Origin: Sphaerulina vaccinii
Taxonomy: Eukaryota > Ascomycota > Dothideomycetes > Mycosphaerellales > Mycosphaerellaceae
Assembly (NCBI GenBank): GCA_022570795.1
Contig: JAKUDP010000028.1
Coordinates: 558,001 to 622,000 of the forward strand
DNA: 64,000 nucleotides
Direction: 5' to 3'
The position numbers were made by a program, and so were the translations under genes. The notes below the pieces were generated by a model. It searched no databases, had not been told where the DNA came from, and was given only the letters and a program-made list of their open reading frames with translations. Below are positions 10,755 through 21,246 of the stretch, in pieces. The number at the start of each line of letters is the position of its first letter. Position 1 is the stretch's first letter.

Positions 10755-12562
10755 TCATGTCACCAGTCCCATACCGGTCGCAATCTTCCTCGACAATGCC
10801 ATTTTCGTGAAACATTCTCTTCCGAGCGCTCTCATCTGCCGTATGAACACATCCCCACTGACCCTGCCCCGATCATTCGCCTTCTGGAGCACATACATCG
10901 CCTCACGACAAGCAGCTTCCTCGGCGCAAAGCGTCCAAAGCTGGTTCGCAACCATGGTTGGCGCAATCAACACTTCATCAATGGGCGGCTGTTTCTTCGA
11001 CTTTGCCGTGCTAATCGTGCGATCGCAATCCTGAATGCTCTGATGGAGGATGGATTCGTTGTTGGCAAGTGCTTGTTCGAGGTGTTCGAGCTGTCGCACC
11101 TCGCCATCCAGTCGTTGCTGTGCGGCCAGAATTGCTTGCTGCTGAGCTTGCAACGGAGGAATGGCAGCTAGATTTTGGCTGATTTTCTGCTGTGCTTGCT
11201 GAGCAAGCGTAGAGGAGAGGGCTTCAAGCAAGTGCTCTTTCTCAGGATTGGGAGGTATAGGTGGTGCGGGCACGTTCTGCTGAGTTGCAGGGGCGGATAT
11301 AGCCACATCGAACGGGTCCGTGAGTAGATCAGGCGCGGGCTGCTTTGGCTGAGGTGCTTGCCGCTGTTGAGCGTACTGCTGCTGTACATACTGTTGCTGC
11401 TGAGCTGGTGCTTGCTGAAGATGTGACTGTTGGTAAGTAGCTGGGTTCTGGAATGGGCGATAGCCTAGCTGCTGCCCACTGCCTGGAGCATTCGGTGCTG
11501 CCTGGTAGATAGGTCGATTGGGAGGCGCGTGCTGGCTGTATCGATTCGTGGGGAGTTCGGACGCTCCTCCTCGAGGAGGCGATATCGGCGAAACAGGACT
11601 GATATTCCGGGTCGCGTAGTACTGCTGATGTTGAGGGTGCTGACCTTGTGCAGGAGAAGGTCCGGTCTGGTATCCATTCTGATAGCCAGAAGGCGGTGTT
11701 GCATGCGACGGAGCAGGACTGATACTCGCCGGTCGATAGCTACTCGATGATAACGAGGAAACCCGCTGATTCCGGGCCATCTCATGAGGAAGGGGTGGCA
11801 GAGGAGGCCCGTCTCTAGAGGCGTCTCTTGATGCCTGTGGTGGCTCTGCATACTCCTCGCCCGGAACTGGCGTAGCACCAGGTTTCGGAGGTAGCGGAGG
11901 TGGGTTCGTGAGGCCTGCGCTTCTCGATAGTCCAGCTGTGACTCCCACATGCTGTTTGGGAGGAGGCGGCGGTGGAGCTCCAGGACTTGCCTGATGCAAT
12001 CTTTCTTGAGACATACTCTGAGCTCGACTAATGACAGGGGGCTCTTTGGCAAATATGTGCTGTAGATAGTCCAAGAACTCTGCCACGCTTGCTCGATCCC
12101 ACATCCTGCCGCAGTCTCTCAGATATGGATGATACACTCTGCCGTCAACACCGACATGCTGGCCAGGTCTGACCAACATGTCCTTGCCGGGCGTAACGTA
12201 GAGATTGGGAGCCTCGTGCGGGTAAGCATGGGGCATCCATATCTTCAGCGGAAAGTTGTAAGTGGTGCCTCGAAAGATCACGGGTATCGTGCCGGCCAGC
12301 GTCAAGAGCAGAGCGGACGTGCCATTGTCATGTGTGTAGACTTCGGTGCGTGGGGCGAGTGAGGGATACAGCGCGAGTGTTCTCGCAGCGTCGGAGTAAG
12401 TGCGTTGGGCGTCGTGATATTCCTGGCCAGCACCATCAGATCAGCCCTCTGGCAAGACGACTCTTGTAGTCCTCACGGTTCAAGTCCACGCACATGCAGC
12501 ACGCTGTACAGCCACGACAGCACCTTGTCCGGGACTGCCGCTGGAGTTGTCGTCGTTGCCAT
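10755..12562 (-). CDS. VPS23: ESCRT-I subunit Vps23 (TSG101 homologue)
   Basis: Endosomal ubiquitin-binding subunit of ESCRT-I, needed for sorting ubiquitinated membrane proteins into multivesicular bodies. Two exons: 12562-12494 (23 codons, starting MATTTTPAAVPDKVLSWLYS) and 12422-10755; the 71-bp intron begins GTGCGT, and joining gives SVLHEYHDAQRTYSDAA, as expected for the UEV domain. The UEV domain covers about residues 10-150 (LYPSLAPRTEVYTHDNGTS, LAGTIPVIFRGTTYNFPLKI, HAYPHEAPNLYVTP). A long Pro/Gln-rich linker of about 230 residues follows, then a coiled coil (about 440-500), and the C-terminal steadiness box (LQKANDRGRVSGDVFIRQMR...CFTKMAL). The total of 578 residues is normal for filamentous fungi. 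Confidence 0.93.
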
Positions 12563-13221
12563 CGCCTGTACTGCCGTTGCTTTCACTCAAGTCGTTCGCA
12601 TGGTGCGACGCAGTGTTGCTGGCCTTGACAGCTTCGAGCTCTGTCGTCGACTGGACTGACAGATCTTGCGTGGAGACTTTGAGACTTGGCACGCTAAGAC
12701 ATATAACAACTTCAGCCGTTGCTCCTCCGTTGTTCAACACTACGGTAACGCCGTTTATGGCTGGGAAGACCAACAACAACAATGCTGCGTTCCAAACATC
12801 TCCAAGAATGCTGATCAGAGCACACATGGTCAGACAAGACTGCATAGCCACATTTCCCAAGACCGCATGGAATAGCTCTCAAGACGAATCCTTACACGCC
12901 AGCATGTGGACACGAACGATTGCTGTCAGTTCCTGGCAACCGGACGTTGCTCTTGACAGCCACAACGGTTGTTGTGTCTCTCCTACACTTCGCTCTTCTC
13001 GCGCAACTCGTGCTGAGACATGAAGGCTGGTCTGTCACACACTTGTAGGCCTCTTCGAATGCCTGAGCAGGGCTGGTAAGAAGAAAGAGATGGCTGTAGG
13101 AGTCTTCACATGAGTCTATATCATAGCTATTGAGCTGCGTGTCTTGTGGTCATTTTGTAAGTACAATCCTGCCTTTCAATCTATTCCACAATATCTCAGT
13201 AATTCCGAACCCTTTGCAGCC
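12563..13221. other. intergenic region, VPS23 / GPI-protein
   Basis: Divergent promoter region between VPS23 and the rightward Ser/Thr-rich protein. Readings on both strands are interrupted and lack family features. A TATA-like TATATCATA lies at about 13116-13125. Confidence 0.5.
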
Positions 13222-14592
13222 ATGAAGACCTCAAGTAGCAGCATCTTCTTCGCTGCTGCATCAGCACAAAGCCTCCTTAGCGTCACATCACATCTGGCAT
13301 CTTCGGGCAGTCAAGGTGCTGAGCCTGCTTTCATCTCAACAATTCCAAGCTCAGTTTCATATCTCGTTGCTGCTTACGAACAACTTGCCACGACATCATC
13401 GCCCCCGACCGAACCAGAAGGGACAACGAGCAGTGGTGTGCCATCCACCTTATCCGCACAAAGCACATCTAGTGCGTCCACAATCTCAGCTCCTTCGAGA
13501 TCTTCGGCGACAACGACAGCTCTCGCCACTCTCCCGACAGCGACAGGAATGACTCCGGCAGCTCCTAAGACGACTTCTTCCGCTTCTTCCGACGCGGACG
13601 ATGCACAAGCTGCCGTGAACTATGCGTTATCAGCATCTGCAGCTGTAGCAACATCATCGATCTCAACGACATGTCTGACGACCGAGCCCGCTGAATATAC
13701 AAAAGCGTCACCTACATTACCGCTTTTGTATAGTTCTGTCACACAGAAATCTACTTCTCTGTCGACTGCTTCTCTGCCAGCCTTTGTAACGACGATCGCA
13801 CATATCCAGGAGTCCTCAGCACCTACCGACACCACTACATCAGATTGTGATGAAAGCACAACAGCTACATCTATTGGCAAGGCTCCAGTACCATCAACAA
13901 TCTCGACCACAATAACATCTAGCCATCCAGCGGCACCCACGTCGACTCACGAGCACTCTACGGTGAAGATACAAGTGGTTACACCTTTTCCGGCAGCTTC
14001 GACACCTTGCGACTCAAGCTCAAGTCCGGCAGGAACGCCTCTTGTGTTGTCTACCAATCCACCGATCACAACTCTTATCGTAACTACAAGAGCCTCGACT
14101 ACCTGCAACGAGACAACGACGAACTCGCCAAGTAGCAGCGTGCCATCTTCAACAACCACTATCTCATCAACGACAAGCCGCCCGATCACGACAACTTCAA
14201 GCAGCACAATAGAAACTACTCAATCGGCATCTTCAACGGAGACACCGTCCGAATCAACAACGCTGAGCACAGAGACAACATTGATCACAGAGATCACGAC
14301 AACGACTCTCCAAACATCATCTATGATTTCTACTCCCTCAACCTCAACTGAAGCAACTACACCCCTCGCCACGACAGCAAGACCTACCTCCACAAACACT
14401 ATCACTACATTCATACACGTCAGCACGACTGCGTCTAGTACATTGACGACAACAACCAGGACAGGCGGCTTTGCTCAGGGAAGTGGCACAGCTGATCCGC
14501 AGTTGTTTGCAGGTGGCGCGAGAAGAAGAGAGTGTGGATTGGGATGGTATTCGTATATTCTGGTTGCTGCGCTTGCAGTGTGGTTGTCGTAA
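13222..14592 (+). CDS. Ser/Thr-rich GPI-anchored cell-wall protein
   Basis: Probable secreted, heavily O-mannosylated wall or surface protein. The frame opens at 13144, but the ATG at 13222 puts a signal-peptide-like N-terminus first (MKTSSSSIFFAAASAQSLLS, short hydrophobic core and small residues at the likely cut), so it is preferred; this gives 456 residues. From residue 60 to 410 the chain is almost entirely Ser, Thr, Ala and Pro, with few regular repeats. The C-terminus has the GPI-signal layout: small residues (GGFAQGSGTAD), a short polar spacer with RRREC, then a hydrophobic tail (WYSYILVAALAVWLS). No catalytic domain is visible. Low-complexity composition means that homology claims would be unreliable. 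Confidence 0.75.
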   Translation: MKTSSSSIFFAAASAQSLLSVTSHLASSGSQGAEPAFISTIPSSVSYLVAAYEQLATTSSPPTEPEGTTSSGVPSTLSAQSTSSASTISAPSRSSATTTALATLPTATGMTPAAPKTTSSASSDADDAQAAVNYALSASAAVATSSISTTCLTTEPAEYTKASPTLPLLYSSVTQKSTSLSTASLPAFVTTIAHIQESSAPTDTTTSDCDESTTATSIGKAPVPSTISTTITSSHPAAPTSTHEHSTVKIQVVTPFPAASTPCDSSSSPAGTPLVLSTNPPITTLIVTTRASTTCNETTTNSPSSSVPSSTTTISSTTSRPITTTSSSTIETTQSASSTETPSESTTLSTETTLITEITTTTLQTSSMISTPSTSTEATTPLATTARPTSTNTITTFIHVSTTASSTLTTTTRTGGFAQGSGTADPQLFAGGARRRECGLGWYSYILVAALAVWLS

Positions 14593-14870
14593 TGGAAGAT
14601 TGGTTGATGGATTGGGATTATGCATAGCGTTAGAGTTCATCGGTATTTGATGTACGATTGAAAATAATGAGATACGTATATGTAAGGCGAATTAGGTACA
14701 GTCAAGGATATGTCTATAAAGCTTCATGTTGAAGACTTGATGTTAATATGATGAACGAACAAAAAGAAGAAAAACATTCGCAATTTCGGAAGCAATTTCA
14801 CAAGGACCTTCAACGACCACCTGAAAATCTCTGGGACTTCATGTTCGATAAGCCCGGGAGTCTAGCATCA

Positions 14871-14914
14871 GCTATGCCGACGACTTACTGACCACACCAC
14901 TAGACCATAGACGA
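14871..14914 (+). repeat. imperfect direct repeat, copy 1
   Basis: Shares the core ACGACTTACTGAC plus flanking GC(T/-)(A/C)TGCC and a downstream CCACxxTAG...GACGA pattern with the copy at 15113-15157, about 242 bases away. Aligned by eye; function unknown. Confidence 0.5.
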
Positions 14915-15009
14915 CTGTTGAAAGTGCACGATCGCCGCTTGTATATCGCCCTTGATTAGCGTGGCTTTCAAGTGAAGTCGTGAAATCAAAAGAGCAAGCA
15001 GGTCCGCTC

Positions 15010-15036
15010 GCACGAGGCAAAACAATCGCCTCGTGC
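15010..15036. repeat. perfect 9-bp inverted repeat (hairpin)
   Basis: Arms GCACGAGGC and GCCTCGTGC flank the loop AAAACAATC. It lies between the two copies of the direct repeat in a non-coding stretch. No T-run follows it, so it is not a simple terminator. Confidence 0.6.
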
Positions 15037-15112
15037 ATTTCTGCTGCCAGATTCAAGCTTGAGACCTCATTGATCTCGGGGTCTGATTTGGACATGCTGT
15101 GTGTCAAACGTC

Positions 15113-15157
15113 AGCTCTGCCAACGACTTACTGACAGGCCACTTAGCCTGGACGATC
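15113..15157 (+). repeat. imperfect direct repeat, copy 2
   Basis: Second copy of the repeat at 14871-14914, with the same ACGACTTACTGAC core. Together with the hairpin between them this could be a decayed repeat element. Confidence 0.5.
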
Positions 15158-15530
15158 ATTGGACGATAGTTTTGTGGCATCGTATGTATACCTCCATATA
15201 TCATATCATCCTTGCCTCCTCGTGCCTTTCACGGTATACTCATTGCTCTCGCAGAGCTGGCCGTGGCCGATTCTCCTGGGGCGCCCCATGAGTCTTCGAA
15301 TGCATTAAGAAGGACATGGAAGAAGATGGTATTACAGAGTAGGACTCGAATAGTAGGTCGGGGCCGTAGTAACACTATACATCAGCTACAAATCCTTTAG
15401 ACCTCTTCCCACATGCAGTGCAGTCGTGATGGTTCGTCCAGTTGCGCCCACGCCATTCCCGATGCTATAGTCAATGTACAAGAACCGAAACGCCGCGTTT
15501 TCTTCTGGTCTTCTGCCTCAAACAACGCAA

Positions 15531-17109
15531 TCAGTGTTGCGACCACTCGATCGTGTTCAAATCAACGCCTTCTTGCACCAACTCCCACAGTGGGCTCAAC
15601 TCTCTCAAGAATGTCACTCTCTGCTTAACAGCATTAAGCACATAATCGATCTCGGCATCTGTGGTGAATCTTCCAATTCCAAAGCGGATGGAGCTGTGTG
15701 CCGATTCGTCTGAGTTGCCGAGTGCTCGGAGCACGTATGAAGGCTCGAGGGAAGCAGAAGTACAAGCCGAGCCAGAACTGAGAGCGATATCCTTGAGTGC
15801 CATGAGGAGAGATTCACCTTCCACGTATGCGAAGGAGATGTTCACGCAACCTGGGTAGCGGCGAGAGGGGTCGCCGTTGCATGAAGTGTGCTCCATTGCT
15901 AATAGGCCGGAGGTGAGCTTGTCTGCAAGAGCACCGATGCGCTTGCTGTCGTACTGTATAATATGTTAGCATTCATATGATATGAAGAGTGATTGTAGTG
16001 TTGCGACTGACCTCCATCTCCTCCTTGCAGATCCTTGCAGCCTCGCCCATACCAATGATAAGTGGAGGAGCCAGGGTCCCTGATCGCAAGCCTCGTTCCT
16101 GCCCACCACCAGAGATGATAGGATCAATTCTCACACGCGGTCTTCTTCGCACGTAACAAGCTCCAATGCCCTTTGGTCCATAGATTTTGTGTCCAGAAAT
16201 GGACATGAGATCCACGTTCATCTTGTTGACATCGAGAGGTATCTTGCCGACTGCCTGAGCTGCATCGGTGTGGAAGTAGATCTTCTTGCTTCGACACAGC
16301 TTTCCAATCTCTTCCACCGGCTGCACCACTCCAATCTCGTTGTTCACAGTCATGATCGATACCAAGCACGTCTCCGGTCGCATGGCCTTCTCCAGCTCTG
16401 CCATATCGATCAAGCCATTGGCCTGCACGGGTAAGTAGGTCACTTCGAAACCCTCATCTTGCAAATGCCTGCAGCTGTCTAGTACACACTTGTGTTCAGT
16501 CTGTGCGGTGATGATGTGGTTCTTCTTGCCGCCCTTCTTGAAGAAACGTGCCACACCCTTGACACTCATGTTGTTGCTCTCAGTGGCGCCACTGGTGAAG
16601 ATGATTTCCTTTGCATCAGCTCCAATCAGATCTGCAATATGCTGTCTCGCATCCTCGACAGCCTTATCCGTCTCCCATCCATACGCATGAGTTCTCGAGT
16701 GTGGGTTTCCATACAGGCCTGTGTAGAAGGGCAGCATCGCATCCAGCACTCGAGGGTCAGTCGGCGTGGTGGCTTGCGCATCGAGGTATATGGGTCGTGT
16801 GCCCTGGTCCATGACGGTTGCTTCTTTGAGAATGCCCGCCACAGGACTCATGGCGGCGTCAGCGGAGATGTTGGTCTGCGGCATGGTGGTGTCCTTGGGC
16901 TTGATGCCCGTCTCGGCCAGGAATGCGCGCTGGTCCTGCCGTATGGTGCTCTCGATATTGACGGTGGCGTTGTGCGGTTTGGACTCGGAGACATAGCTTC
17001 TTCGCCCCCGGCTTGCAATGCATGCGCGAGGCAGCTGTGATGAGGTCGAACATGTTGATGCTCGGCGGACGCATTGTCGCAGCGCCTGGCGGGGTGCTAA
17101 TGTCGACAT
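15531..17109 (-). CDS. NFS1: cysteine desulfurase Nfs1, mitochondrial
   Basis: PLP enzyme that takes sulfur from L-cysteine for iron-sulfur cluster assembly in the mitochondrial matrix (with Isd11, acyl carrier protein, Isu and frataxin) and for tRNA thiolation. Two exons: 17109-16012 and 15953-15531, with a 58-bp intron carrying GTCAGT, a GCTAAC branch site and ATACAG. The 506 residues begin with an Arg/Ser-rich mitochondrial presequence (APRQALRQCVRRASTCSTSS). Landmarks: YLDAQATTPTDPRVLDAMLP (about 109-128), IIFTSGATESNN, the TEHKC motif, the PLP lysine in SISGHKIYGPKGIG, RSGTLAP, and the mobile loop with catalytic cysteine SGSACTSASLEPSYVLRALG. The C-terminus ends EWSQH, near the conserved end of the family. 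All key residues are present. A GGT/ACC repeat lies directly upstream of the start. Confidence 0.96.
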
Positions 17110-17117
17110 GGTGAATA

Positions 17118-17138
17118 GGTGGTGGTGGTGGTGGTGGT
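17118..17138. repeat. GGT trinucleotide run
   Basis: About seven GGT units, immediately upstream of the NFS1 start codon (ACC in the sense strand of NFS1). Confidence 0.8.
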
Positions 17139-17492
17139 ATTGTAGGTCGATAGAGACCTATGTAGGCTTAGATAGGACTCGGAAGAAAGTGTGAGACAAT
17201 CTACTGCATCGACATGTCCGCCCTAGCTCCATTTGGAAGAGCTGACAAAGAGCTGCATCGTCACTATATCGGAATACTACACTGTCTACTCTTCACATAC
17301 AGCAGAGAAGGAGAGGGCGGAAGAGTAGTGCAATGCTTGTTGACGATTAGTATCTCTATTCACCACTGATACTTGCTGTCCATGTACAAACATTGTTGTT
17401 GCATACCGACCGACTCATTGGAATTATGCAGCCATATGCGTCACGTCACTTTATACATCCGCAGTCCACCCGCCAAGGTCATCTTGCATGTG

Positions 17493-17508
17493 CTCTCTCT
17501 CTCTCTCT
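17493..17508. repeat. CT dinucleotide run
   Basis: Eight CT units in the leader region of the BAR-SH3 gene; a typical fungal pyrimidine tract. Confidence 0.8.
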
Positions 17509-17824
17509 TCCACTTCCACTCACATCTTCGCCAATCTTGTCTTGATCCTCAGTACATCCACCGATCCCTCTTGGACAGAACAGCTTCTTGCATTGGTGTC
17601 GACGAAGCAGGAGACAGCATATCATCGCCGACCGACCGCAAACGGAGCGATCGTCCATACCGTCGTAGCCGTTCTTGGCCATTGCTTCGTGCTAAGCCTC
17701 AGCAGACAGCAGACCACGCCAGTTCGACAGCGACGTCAGTTCTGCTTCGTGCTTCCAGCTTCAACTTCCACCGAATATCCTAGACCTCTTCTTTCCTCCT
17801 CCACAACCTCTCTCGACTGGCGAC

Positions 17825-19234
17825 ATGAGTTGGAAGGGCTTCACCAAGGGCGCCGTGCGGGTACGCTCTCACCACTTGGCTGGCTGACAGGCTGCCTGCT
17901 TGCCTAGCACCATACCACAAGAAAGAAGGAAGAGGCTGACGTGTCTAACAGGCGCCGCAATTGGTCAAACAACGCTTCAACATAGGCGAAATCACCAAAG
18001 ATCCCATATACATCGATGCCGAGCGCCGCTTCGCCGATCTGGAACGGGAGACGAAGAAGCTCCACGATGAGTCGAAAAAGTACTTTGACGCCATCAATGG
18101 CATGCTTGACCACCAGATTGAATTCTCCAAGGCCTGCAAGGAAATCTACCAACCCATTTCTGGACGAGCGAGTGACCCAGACTCGTATGTGATCGACGGT
18201 AATCCCGAGGGAATTCGAGCTTGTGAAGAGTATGAGCAGATTGTGCAAGAGTTGAAGGCCAGTCTGGCCCCCGAGCTGGAAATGATTGAGACCCGCGTCG
18301 TCAAGCCTGCCGACGAACTCATGGAAGTCATCAAAGTCGTGCGCAAAGCCTGTGTCAAGCGCGACCACAAGCAGGTGGACTACGATCGTCACCAGGCCAC
18401 CCTCAAGGGTCTGCAGGACAAGAAAGATAAGTCGCTCAAGGATGAGAAGGCCCTATACAAGGCGGAAAACAATGTCGAAGTGGCTACGCAGGAGTACGAG
18501 TATTTCAATAACCTGATCAAGGAGGAGCTGCCGCAGCTATTCAGACTGGAGAAGGAGTTTATCTTGCCACTCTTCCAGAGCTTCTACTACATGCAACTAA
18601 ACGTCTTCTACACTCTGCACGAGAAAATGCAGAATATCGACATTGGATACTTCGACTTGACCAAGAGCATTGAAGAGTCTTTCGAGGAGAAGAGGGGCGA
18701 CATCCAGCAGCAGGTGGAAGCTCTGCCTATGGTCAAGTTCAAGACTACAGGTGGCCTCCGAAAACCGGCAGCACTGAAATATGGCAATCGACTTGCGATT
18801 ACCAACGGGAAAGCTGAACCCGAGAATCGAAGACTCACAATCGATGGCAATGCACCTCCTGCCTACGACGAGAAGCCAACCACAGATCTTGTGCAGAGGG
18901 CGAGCAGTACTGGATCGAATTGGACTTCTGCCGCGAAAGCGAAAGCTGCGCCGCCACCTCCTAAGCCTAAGCCTGGACGACTGAGCGCGATGCCTGCAAC
19001 GGAACAAGTCACAGCTCTATACGATTATGATGCGCAAGCAGAAGGCGATCTCTCTTTCAAGACTGGCGAGGTCATTGAGATCGTAAGTAGAACAGACAAT
19101 CAGAACGAGTGGTGGACGGGCAAGATAGGTGTCCGGCAAGGGCAGTTTCCAGGTAAGCGACTATTCCAAGCTACACATGCGATTCGAGATGTCTAATTCG
19201 TCCTACAGGAAATTACGTGCAACTGAACTCATAG
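17825..19234 (+). CDS. RVS167: BAR-SH3 protein, Rvs167/Hob1 type
   Basis: Amphiphysin-like membrane-curving protein of endocytic sites and actin patches; it would dimerise with an Rvs161-type partner. Three exons: 17825-17860 (MSWKGFTKGAVR), 17952-19152 and 19209-19234. The first intron has GTACGC...CTAACAG; the last has GTAAGC...CTACAG and splices the SH3 end FPGNYVQLNS. The 420 residues carry an N-BAR domain at about 8-245 (start helix, FADLERETKKLHDESKKYFD, IEFSKACKEIYQPI, VDYDRHQATLKGLQDKKDK). A short linker with Ala/Pro stretches (PPPPKPKPGR) follows, then an SH3 domain at about 360-418 (VTALYDYDAQAEGDLSFKTGE, EWWTGKIG). The linker is shorter than in yeast Rvs167. All SH3 hallmark residues (ALYDY, WW, PGNYV) are present. 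Confidence 0.95.
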
Positions 19235-19417
19235 AACGTGTTGAGAGGGCATGTTAACCTGACGCCCTTCTATCAAGGGCGAACTCAACGAGGAGTGAAG
19301 CTTCCTGTGCATACTTCGACTCCCGGATTGAAGCGATGATGACGACGATAATGTATATAGGCCAGCACATGCAAATACGACCGATATGTAACCCTCTTAT
19401 TGAGCTTCCTTTGATAT

Positions 19418-20001
19418 TCAAGGCCACTTGGGTAAATCTGACTTCCCATCTCCAGAATTGCTACTCACAGCCTGCTGCACAAGCGCCGAGTCAAGATATG
19501 CCTTTGCTTGAACAATTGTCCCAGTTTTATCGAACCTTAGCAACCAACAATATCGTTGCGGATATGGCATTCCTGTGATCATGCAACAACAATCATCAGT
19601 ATTTGTTACACACCGGTCTGACAGCAGCGGGCATTATTACTACTACGCACCATTCTTACAAACCGAATCTGCTTTAAGCTCAACCGTAGCCCATTCTTGA
19701 TCTCCTCCGCCGAAAACATTAACGACTTCAAGTTTGAGAGGTTCTTTCAATATTGCGTTTACTACGCCGAGAGCGCCTTTTTTCCACGCGTCTAATGTAG
19801 TCACCGGTCAATGAGATGGTGGTTTTGGTTTGGTTTGCTTCGCTCACCTAAACTGGTGAAAACTCCGGCTGCTTGGTGCGTACCCATTACAGTCCATTCT
19901 ACTTGAGGCGATACCCGATTGAAGAAGGGTGAGGGATCTGAAGTGCCCAGGGATTTGGCGAAGGAGGTTATTTCGGAGGGGGTTGGGTAGGGTGTTGACA
20001 T
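19418..20001 (-). CDS. SnoaL/NTF2-like small protein, three exons
   Basis: Assembled by eye from three short exons: 20001-19848, 19791-19651 and 19572-19418. Introns of 56 and 78 bp have GTGAGC and GTGCGT donors and TTAG and ACAG acceptors. The product of 149 residues reads through both joints in a continuous SnoaL-like pattern: FFNRVSPQVEWTVMGTHQAA (about 27-46), a central helix WKKGALGVVNAILKEPLKLE, a strand pair VVNVFGGGDQEWATVELKAD, and CKNGMPYPQRYCWLLRFD, then IVQAKAYLDSALV near the end. This is the cone-shaped alpha+beta fold of NTF2-like proteins. Fungal relatives are often annotated SnoaL-like polyketide cyclase, but many have no known reaction. It is convergent with the BAR-SH3 gene (183 bp). 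No signal peptide. Confidence 0.8.
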
Positions 20002-21246
20002 TATGATTGCTGTCGATTATGGCTTTGATGTGGTCTACGGAATAGTGAAGTCCGAACAGGATAGGACAGGACATTCATCGAACTGATGGTATGTCATTAT
20101 CGCTAATACATACCGGTATGGCGTATATATGGCGGGGTACCGCTTACAGTATACTTGTGACCGAGGGGACGCAATTCGATGCTAGAGGTTTCGCTCTTCT
20201 TTGCAGACCCGTCTGATCGATCCTCATGTAGAAGAATACATCATGAATTACTGCGCCTTCAGCCTAGACTACGGTTCAGTCATGCATATATCGTCAGTAC
20301 GTCCTGGTGCTTCATGCTGTACTACAAGGTGTGGTATGGTGGATCAAGCTCCTATTGGTCTAATTCAGCAAGCTTCGCAAACACAGCCTCCTCTGCACCG
20401 CCTGTTTGCATCACTTCGCACACTTGACTCCATCATGCTTCACCAGAATTCATCGGTGTGGCTGTCTTGGCTACAGCATCTTGCTCTTACCGGTATGCGC
20501 AAGCTATGACTGCCAGATACAGGTCGTGCGAAGGAGAAGTCGTGCCGAATGCATGCAGGGGGCATAGGGCGATGCCTTGCTGAGATTATAGGTTTGTATA
20601 AGACTGACAGCATATCTTCTTTCCCTCCATTCAGCTGGGACAGTCATTATTCTTCTGCAGAAGCTATTGACATTGCAGCCCATACTACTGTACCTTTCTA
20701 CAAACAGCAGGTCCTTGGATACCGAGACGACGAGTGCCGCGGAGCTTCAAGCCACTATCACACTTCTGCTGTACCTGTCAGCTCGGCGCCTTATCCGTCC
20801 GCCCACGACGACTGTGTTACATTCACATTGTGTCTGTACGACGAACTACCATACTTTGGAGGCCAAATATCGGCAGGCACGACGAAACCTTTCTCCCAGG
20901 TGGTCCATAAGCGAAGCAGTCCGCTTACTAATCCGTTGGCCGTACACGTTTGTGCTTCCGTCCAGCCACAAGGCTCGAGGAGGTTACTCACTTCCTGCAC
21001 TGTCTAAGAACGCATAGAGCATACACGACCAGTAGGGAGGCCGGTCAAGATATTGCTCCACGATTGCACTCCTCTAAGCGTAATCCAAAAGTTCGATGAC
21101 TTGGAGACCACTACTTGGTTGCACAAATAAGCCAAGCCAGTTTCGACGATAAGCAAGCTGGTCACAGAGATCAATTCAAAGGAAACACAAGAAAGGTTGC
21201 GTCGATTCGGACCCGATATCCAGCTCAACCTTCGACTTTGGTCGAT
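20002..21246. other. intergenic region
   Basis: Divergent 5' region between the SnoaL-like gene and the transcription-factor-domain gene. Several overlapping readings exist at 20179-21017 but none has family features or consistent splice sites. No RNA or repeat recognised. Confidence 0.5.

Larger units (their letters stand above)
14593..15530. other. intergenic region with hairpin and direct repeat
   Basis: Lies between the 3' ends of the GPI-protein gene and the leftward NFS1. No coding support. It holds a perfect 9-bp inverted repeat with a 9-base loop at 15010-15036 and an imperfect direct repeat of about 45 bases at 14871-14914 and 15113-15157 (listed separately). Confidence 0.6.
17110..17824. 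promoter_or_regulatory. divergent promoter region NFS1 / BAR-SH3 gene
   Basis: Shared 5' region of the leftward NFS1 and the rightward BAR-SH3 gene. It contains a GGT run (17118-17138) beside the NFS1 start and a CT run (17493-17508) in the probable leader of the rightward gene. Such CT tracts are common in fungal promoters of highly expressed genes. No transcription start can be fixed by eye. Confidence 0.5.

Noticed and set aside
11465..12052. 195-codon leftward reading within VPS23
   Set aside because: Frame shadow of the low-complexity Pro/Gln linker of Vps23.
12480..12860. 126-codon leftward reading upstream of VPS23
   Set aside because: Overlaps the first exon of VPS23 in another frame. 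The UEV start MATTTTPAAVPDKV explains the true coding part.
20549..21007. 152-codon rightward reading in the gap after the SnoaL-like gene
   Set aside because: Several frames are open over the same bases, none with a recognisable motif or conserved joint.
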